Of a stretch of DNA of 64,000 nt, positions 61,298-64,000 are shown one piece after another. Position 1 is the first letter of the stretch, and each line of letters opens with the position of its first letter. Below the pieces are notes generated by a model, which did no database searches, was not told the origin of the DNA, and was given only the letters and a program-made list of their open reading frames with translations. The stretch lies in contig CAWCVR010000001.1 in NCBI GenBank assembly GCA_963799105.1, positions 248,001 to 312,000 on the forward strand, written 5' to 3'. This stretch comes from CAWCVR01 sp963799105. GTDB lineage: Bacteria > Acidobacteriota > Terriglobia > Bryobacterales > Bryobacteraceae. Both the position numbers and the translations under genes were made by a program.

Positions 61298-61468
61298 CTA
61301 GCTGGCCTTCAGCAGGCACAACCGCCGGGCAGCGCGGCGGGCTTTCAGACGCTCATTGGCCTTCTTCTGCTTCTCGGCGGAAACTATGGCCTGACATGTA
61401 TCGCACCGCTTGCGGATGCGCGAACGCGTGATGAATTCGGCGCCGCACCGGCGGCACTTCTTCGTCAT
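61298..61468 (-). CDS. Small zinc-ribbon protein
   Basis: 56 residues: KKCRRCGAEFITRSRIRKRC, DTCQAIVSAEKQKKANERLK, with CxxC … CxxC cysteines and an Arg/Lys-rich tail. ATG 61468 has GGAGGAG 4 bases upstream. Probably nucleic-acid or ribosome associated; no family name known to me. It converges on ispF. Confidence 0.7.
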   Translation of the reverse strand: MTKKCRRCGAEFITRSRIRKRCDTCQAIVSAEKQKKANERLKARRAARRLCLLKAS

Positions 61469-61795
61469 CGTCTCCTCCAACGGGAGTATCCCCGGCTTCT
61501 TGGGGAGCAGGTGAGAATAATGAAAGTCGCAATGATTCACGTCAGGCACCTCTCAAAATCGCTTCGGTAACCATGATATTTCAGGTCCGGTACACCCAAA
61601 CTGGGGCATATAGCGCACGAAATCCCGTCCGTGCCTAAACAGCCACCACCCCATGGCGTCGGACCGGCATCAGCTTGTTTTCGGAATGAAAGCCGTATCT
61701 TGAGTACGCATAACGACTTCAACCGGAAACGCCCACTCAGGCCAAGCCCGAACTCCAGCCCGCCGGTCAACTCCAATTGTTTCCGTTCATACGGT
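61469..61795. other. Intergenic, no recognised gene
   Basis: 327 bases. Lower GC than its surroundings around 61550-61780. A minus frame of 90 codons exists (61537-61809) but has no family signature and its Cys/Trp-rich composition is unlike the neighbours. No repeat A-D here. Confidence 0.5.
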
Positions 61796-62293
61796 TCACA
61801 GCACGCCACACTCCGAACTCAGGCCGGGAGTAGCGGAAACCGGCCGGTACAACTCCTCGGCGGCCAGCAGTTCCCATCGCAAGTGGTTGATATAAAAAAC
61901 CAGGAGTGCATCCGGGCAGGCCCCATGAAATTTCTCGTAAACGCGTTGTTCCCATCCCTCGGTGAAATAGGGCTTGGGATCCATCTTTTTCGAAAAAAAA
62001 CCGTTCTCGTGCGGAATGCCCAGAGCATCCAGCACGGAGGCGACCAGATCCAGGTGAGACACCAGGACCGCCTGGGAGAGGTCCGTGGCAAACTCGTCGT
62101 CGCGCTCGCCGATGCGGGTCCAGAACCTGGGAAGCGCTTTTCGCAACGACTCGGTATTCAGCTTGTGCAGGCGCGCTCGAACCTTGAAACCTTCGTAGAT
62201 CTGGTAGGTCCGAAGCTTGCCGATCGAGATGCCGCGGACCAGTTGCCCAAAGTCCTCCTGGCCCATCCCCAGGAAGACGTCCGAAATCTGCAT
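61796..62293 (-). CDS. Hypothetical protein
   Basis: 165 residues without signal or membrane helix: MQISDVFLGMGQEDFGQLVR, LRKALPRFWTRIGERDDEFA, LVSHLDLVASVLDALGIP, YEKFHGACPDALLVFYINH. Mixed helical protein. A family is not recognised. ATG 62293 lacks a clear ribosome site, but codon usage fits the genome and the frame has no rival on either strand. Confidence 0.6.
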   Translation of the reverse strand: MQISDVFLGMGQEDFGQLVRGISIGKLRTYQIYEGFKVRARLHKLNTESLRKALPRFWTRIGERDDEFATDLSQAVLVSHLDLVASVLDALGIPHENGFFSKKMDPKPYFTEGWEQRVYEKFHGACPDALLVFYINHLRWELLAAEELYRPVSATPGLSSECGVL

Positions 62294-62472
62294 AGACTGT
62301 CAGCGTATCATGACCGAACGCGATTTAGGACGGCGCGGTAGCTTTTGGGTTTTGCGGAGCGAAACGTGGAAGGGCGGGCGGAGGGCTTGCGCCGAGGCCG
62401 GTTCCCCTCCGCCCCGGCCCCGGCAAATGGAGTCAGCTTGCCGGCGCGCCGCGAAACCTCTCGCGACCGCGC

Positions 62473-63030
62473 CTACGCAGCCAGTTTCCACTTCAAAAGA
62501 AGGAACAGCATCCCGGCGACAAAACCTGCCCCGGCTTGATATTCCTTGTTCGTTAGATACAGGCGGATGTCGAAAGGATGCGGATATTTTTGCGGGCTGG
62601 GCGTGAGCCGCGGAAGCAGCGCGGGAACCGAGGCCGCATACGCGGCATACTCGGGGAACAAACGCCGCAGATGCTGCTGCTCCAGTTGAATGACGGGGAG
62701 GTAGACGAACAGGAACACGGCGGCGAACAGCGCTCCCAGGCCGGGGTTGCGCGAGGCGACTACCAGTCCGGCGGCCACCAGCAGCGTGCCCAGATACAGC
62801 GGATTGCGGGTGTGGGCGTACGGCCCGCCGGTGGAGAGCCGCTGGTTCTTGGCGAGGCATCCGGCCGCCCAGGCGCGCAGGGCCAGGCCGGCCAGCGCAA
62901 TGGGAAGCCCGCAGGCGAGCGCGCGCGCGCTGGGATGCGAGAACCAGGCGAACACGACCACCAGCAAAAACCCGCTGGGAACCCGCAGCCGGGCCACGAA
63001 ATCGGCGTAGGGTTTGGGAAACCGGGTCAT
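62473..63030 (-). CDS. ICMT/PEMT-like membrane methyltransferase
   Basis: 185 residues with four or five helices (SGFLLVVVFAWFSHPSARAL, GLPIALAGLALRAWAAGC, LYLGTLLVAAGLVV, LFAAVFLFVYLPVI). The SAM-site signature GPYAHTRNPLYLG and EQQHLRRLFPEYAAY is that of isoprenylcysteine carboxyl methyltransferase relatives, which in bacteria methylate lipids or unknown acceptors. It overlaps the upstream glycosyltransferase by ATGA. Confidence 0.85.
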   Translation of the reverse strand: MTRFPKPYADFVARLRVPSGFLLVVVFAWFSHPSARALACGLPIALAGLALRAWAAGCLAKNQRLSTGGPYAHTRNPLYLGTLLVAAGLVVASRNPGLGALFAAVFLFVYLPVIQLEQQHLRRLFPEYAAYAASVPALLPRLTPSPQKYPHPFDIRLYLTNKEYQAGAGFVAGMLFLLLKWKLAA

Positions 63031-64000
63031 CGGGCGTAACACCCGGCGGCGTGGCGCGGCTGGCCCAACGCGGCGCGCAGGGCCTCGAAAACCTGGTCCG
63101 GCGTAACCTGCTTCATGCTTTCCTCGATGGATGAATCCCGCTTGTACGTGGTGACGGCGCCCTCGGCGCGCAGTACCCGGAGAGTGCCGCCGTAAGGCCC
63201 GTTGCGCGCCGGGTCGGTGGGCCCGAAGATGGCCACGCCGGGCTTTTCGAGCGCCGCGGCCAGGTGCAGCGGGCCGCTATCCACGCCCACCACGGCAGCG
63301 GCGCGCCGCGTGGCGTCGATCAACCCTTCGAGACCGGAGACATGCGCCACGGCGTCGGCATCCATGCCGGCTTGCCGCACCCAATCGTCGTTTCCGGGAG
63401 GGAGATTCGCCACCAGAGGAATTCCCAGTTCGGCGCGCAGCCGGGCGGCGAGGGCGCGGTAATGTTCCGCGGGCCACTGCTTGGACCGCCATCCGGCGAG
63501 CGGCGAAGCCAGCACGAAAGCGTCCGCCGGCAACTCGCCTTCGGGCCGTCCGGGTGGCAGCGGAAACATGCGCAAGGGGGTGGCGCCGCCCGCAGCGGCC
63601 GCCAGGTCCAGATTGCGGTCCACCACGTGGGCTGCGCGGGTGAGGGTTCTCTGGGAGTAGAACAACGCCGCGGCCCGCTCCCGTAAAAGCGCCGTGTCGA
63701 AGCCGAAAATACGGTCGGGGCGCGCCAGGGTCGCCACCAGCGCGGATTTCAGCAGGCCCTGGAAATCCACCGCAAGCTGGTAGCGTTCGCTGCGCAGTTC
63801 GCGCCAGGATTGGAGGAGCGACGCGGCGGACTGGCGGCGGAGCAACACCACGCGGTCGACGAAGGGATTGCCCTCAAGCAGCGGCGCCCACCTGGCTTCC
63901 ACCACCCAGGTGAGGCGCGAGCCCGGATGGCCGGTCTTGAGCGAAGCGACGGCCGGCAGGGCGTGGAGGATATCTCCCATGGCGCCCAGACGGACCACCA
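63027..64000 (-). CDS. ADP-heptose:LPS heptosyltransferase (GT9), partial at the window end
   Basis: At least 324 residues; the 5' end lies beyond the window, since the frame is open to the edge and only the last part of the usual N-terminus (RLGAMGDILHALPAV) is seen. Further motifs: VAVDFQGLLKSALVAT, LASPLAGWRSKQWPAEHYRA, VVGVDSGPLHLAAALEKPGV (GDSGxxHxA-like) and IFGPTDPARNGPYG. GT9 enzymes add heptose to lipid A core; WaaC-like is most likely. The tail overlaps the ICMT-like gene by ATGA. Confidence 0.87.
   Translation of the reverse strand, partial: VVRLGAMGDILHALPAVASLKTGHPGSRLTWVVEARWAPLLEGNPFVDRVVLLRRQSAASLLQSWRELRSERYQLAVDFQGLLKSALVATLARPDRIFGFDTALLRERAAALFYSQRTLTRAAHVVDRNLDLAAAAGGATPLRMFPLPPGRPEGELPADAFVLASPLAGWRSKQWPAEHYRALAARLRAELGIPLVANLPPGNDDWVRQAGMDADAVAHVSGLEGLIDATRRAAAVVGVDSGPLHLAAALEKPGVAIFGPTDPARNGPYGGTLRVLRAEGAVTTYKRDSSIEESMKQVTPDQVFEALRAALGQPRHAAGCYAR

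Noticed and set aside
61537..61809. A 90-codon minus-strand frame
   Set aside because: No family pattern, composition unlike neighbours, overlaps the end of the better-supported gene at 61796.
1..64000. tRNA, rRNA and known riboswitches
   Set aside because: I looked for cloverleaf arms, TTCGANNC loops and rRNA motifs by eye and found none I could support; a covariance-model scan would be decisive.

Overview
High-GC genomic segment that looks like an acidobacterium of the Solibacter/Bryobacter type (class Terriglobia, order Bryobacterales). The clues are a large CarboxypepD_reg/TonB-type outer-membrane protein, a TIGR03437-like 'Solibacter C-terminal domain', an ADOP-type permease tail, an acidobacterial winged-helix-like regulator, many exported sugar-processing enzymes, two Tat-exported DUF362 proteins and a hopanoid (hpn) locus. 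This assignment is inferred from gene content; no rRNA or tRNA gene was seen.

Layout. 0.1-16 kb: mtaB, a GH106-type rhamnosidase, GDP-fucose genes (gmd-fcl), a membrane regulator, a GT-C/TPR glycosyltransferase and a 1206-residue TonB-type porin. 16-32.4 kb: two runs of catabolic genes that converge at about 22.3-22.7 kb. The plus run is amidotransferase-like protein, DUF362, mannonate dehydratase, enolase-superfamily dehydratase, RraA-like. The minus run is amidohydrolase-CIA30, DUF5597 beta-galactosidase, serine hydrolase, enolase-superfamily dehydratase, epimerase-like, lactonase, RraA-like. Most of these carry Tat or Sec signals, so sugar-acid breakdown appears to be placed outside the cytoplasm. 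32.5-47.4 kb: Mut7-C RNase, LemA/TPM cassette, esterase, Hsp70-like protein, second DUF362 protein, GH140, aldose epimerase, CstA-YbdD and two hypothetical genes. 47.6-51.5 kb: CPA1 antiporter, MazEF-like pair and decayed genes. 51.7-56 kb: hopanoid genes (LolA-like, hpnJ, two small four-helix transporters, hpnI). 56-58.7 kb: broken TPR gene, HicAB and a second MazEF. 58.9-64 kb: core genes (YacL-type PIN/TRAM, ispD, ispF, zinc ribbon, ICMT-like, heptosyltransferase cut by the window edge).

Between genes lie several families of palindromic repeats, called here A (about 128 bp), B (129 bp, 19-bp inverted ends, 3-bp target duplication), C (126 bp) and D (short). B is nested in A twice at the same site. 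Elements A and C sit on or next to stop codons; one A copy supplies the start region of the lactonase gene. A 124-bp tandem triplication upstream of the mannonate dehydratase has produced two stand-alone Tat-signal micro-ORFs.

At least ten genes, mostly accessory, are interrupted by apparent single-base frameshifts, including one partner in each of the three toxin-antitoxin pairs, while the long and core genes are intact. This may be real decay or indel error in an environmental assembly; it should be settled before functional conclusions are drawn.
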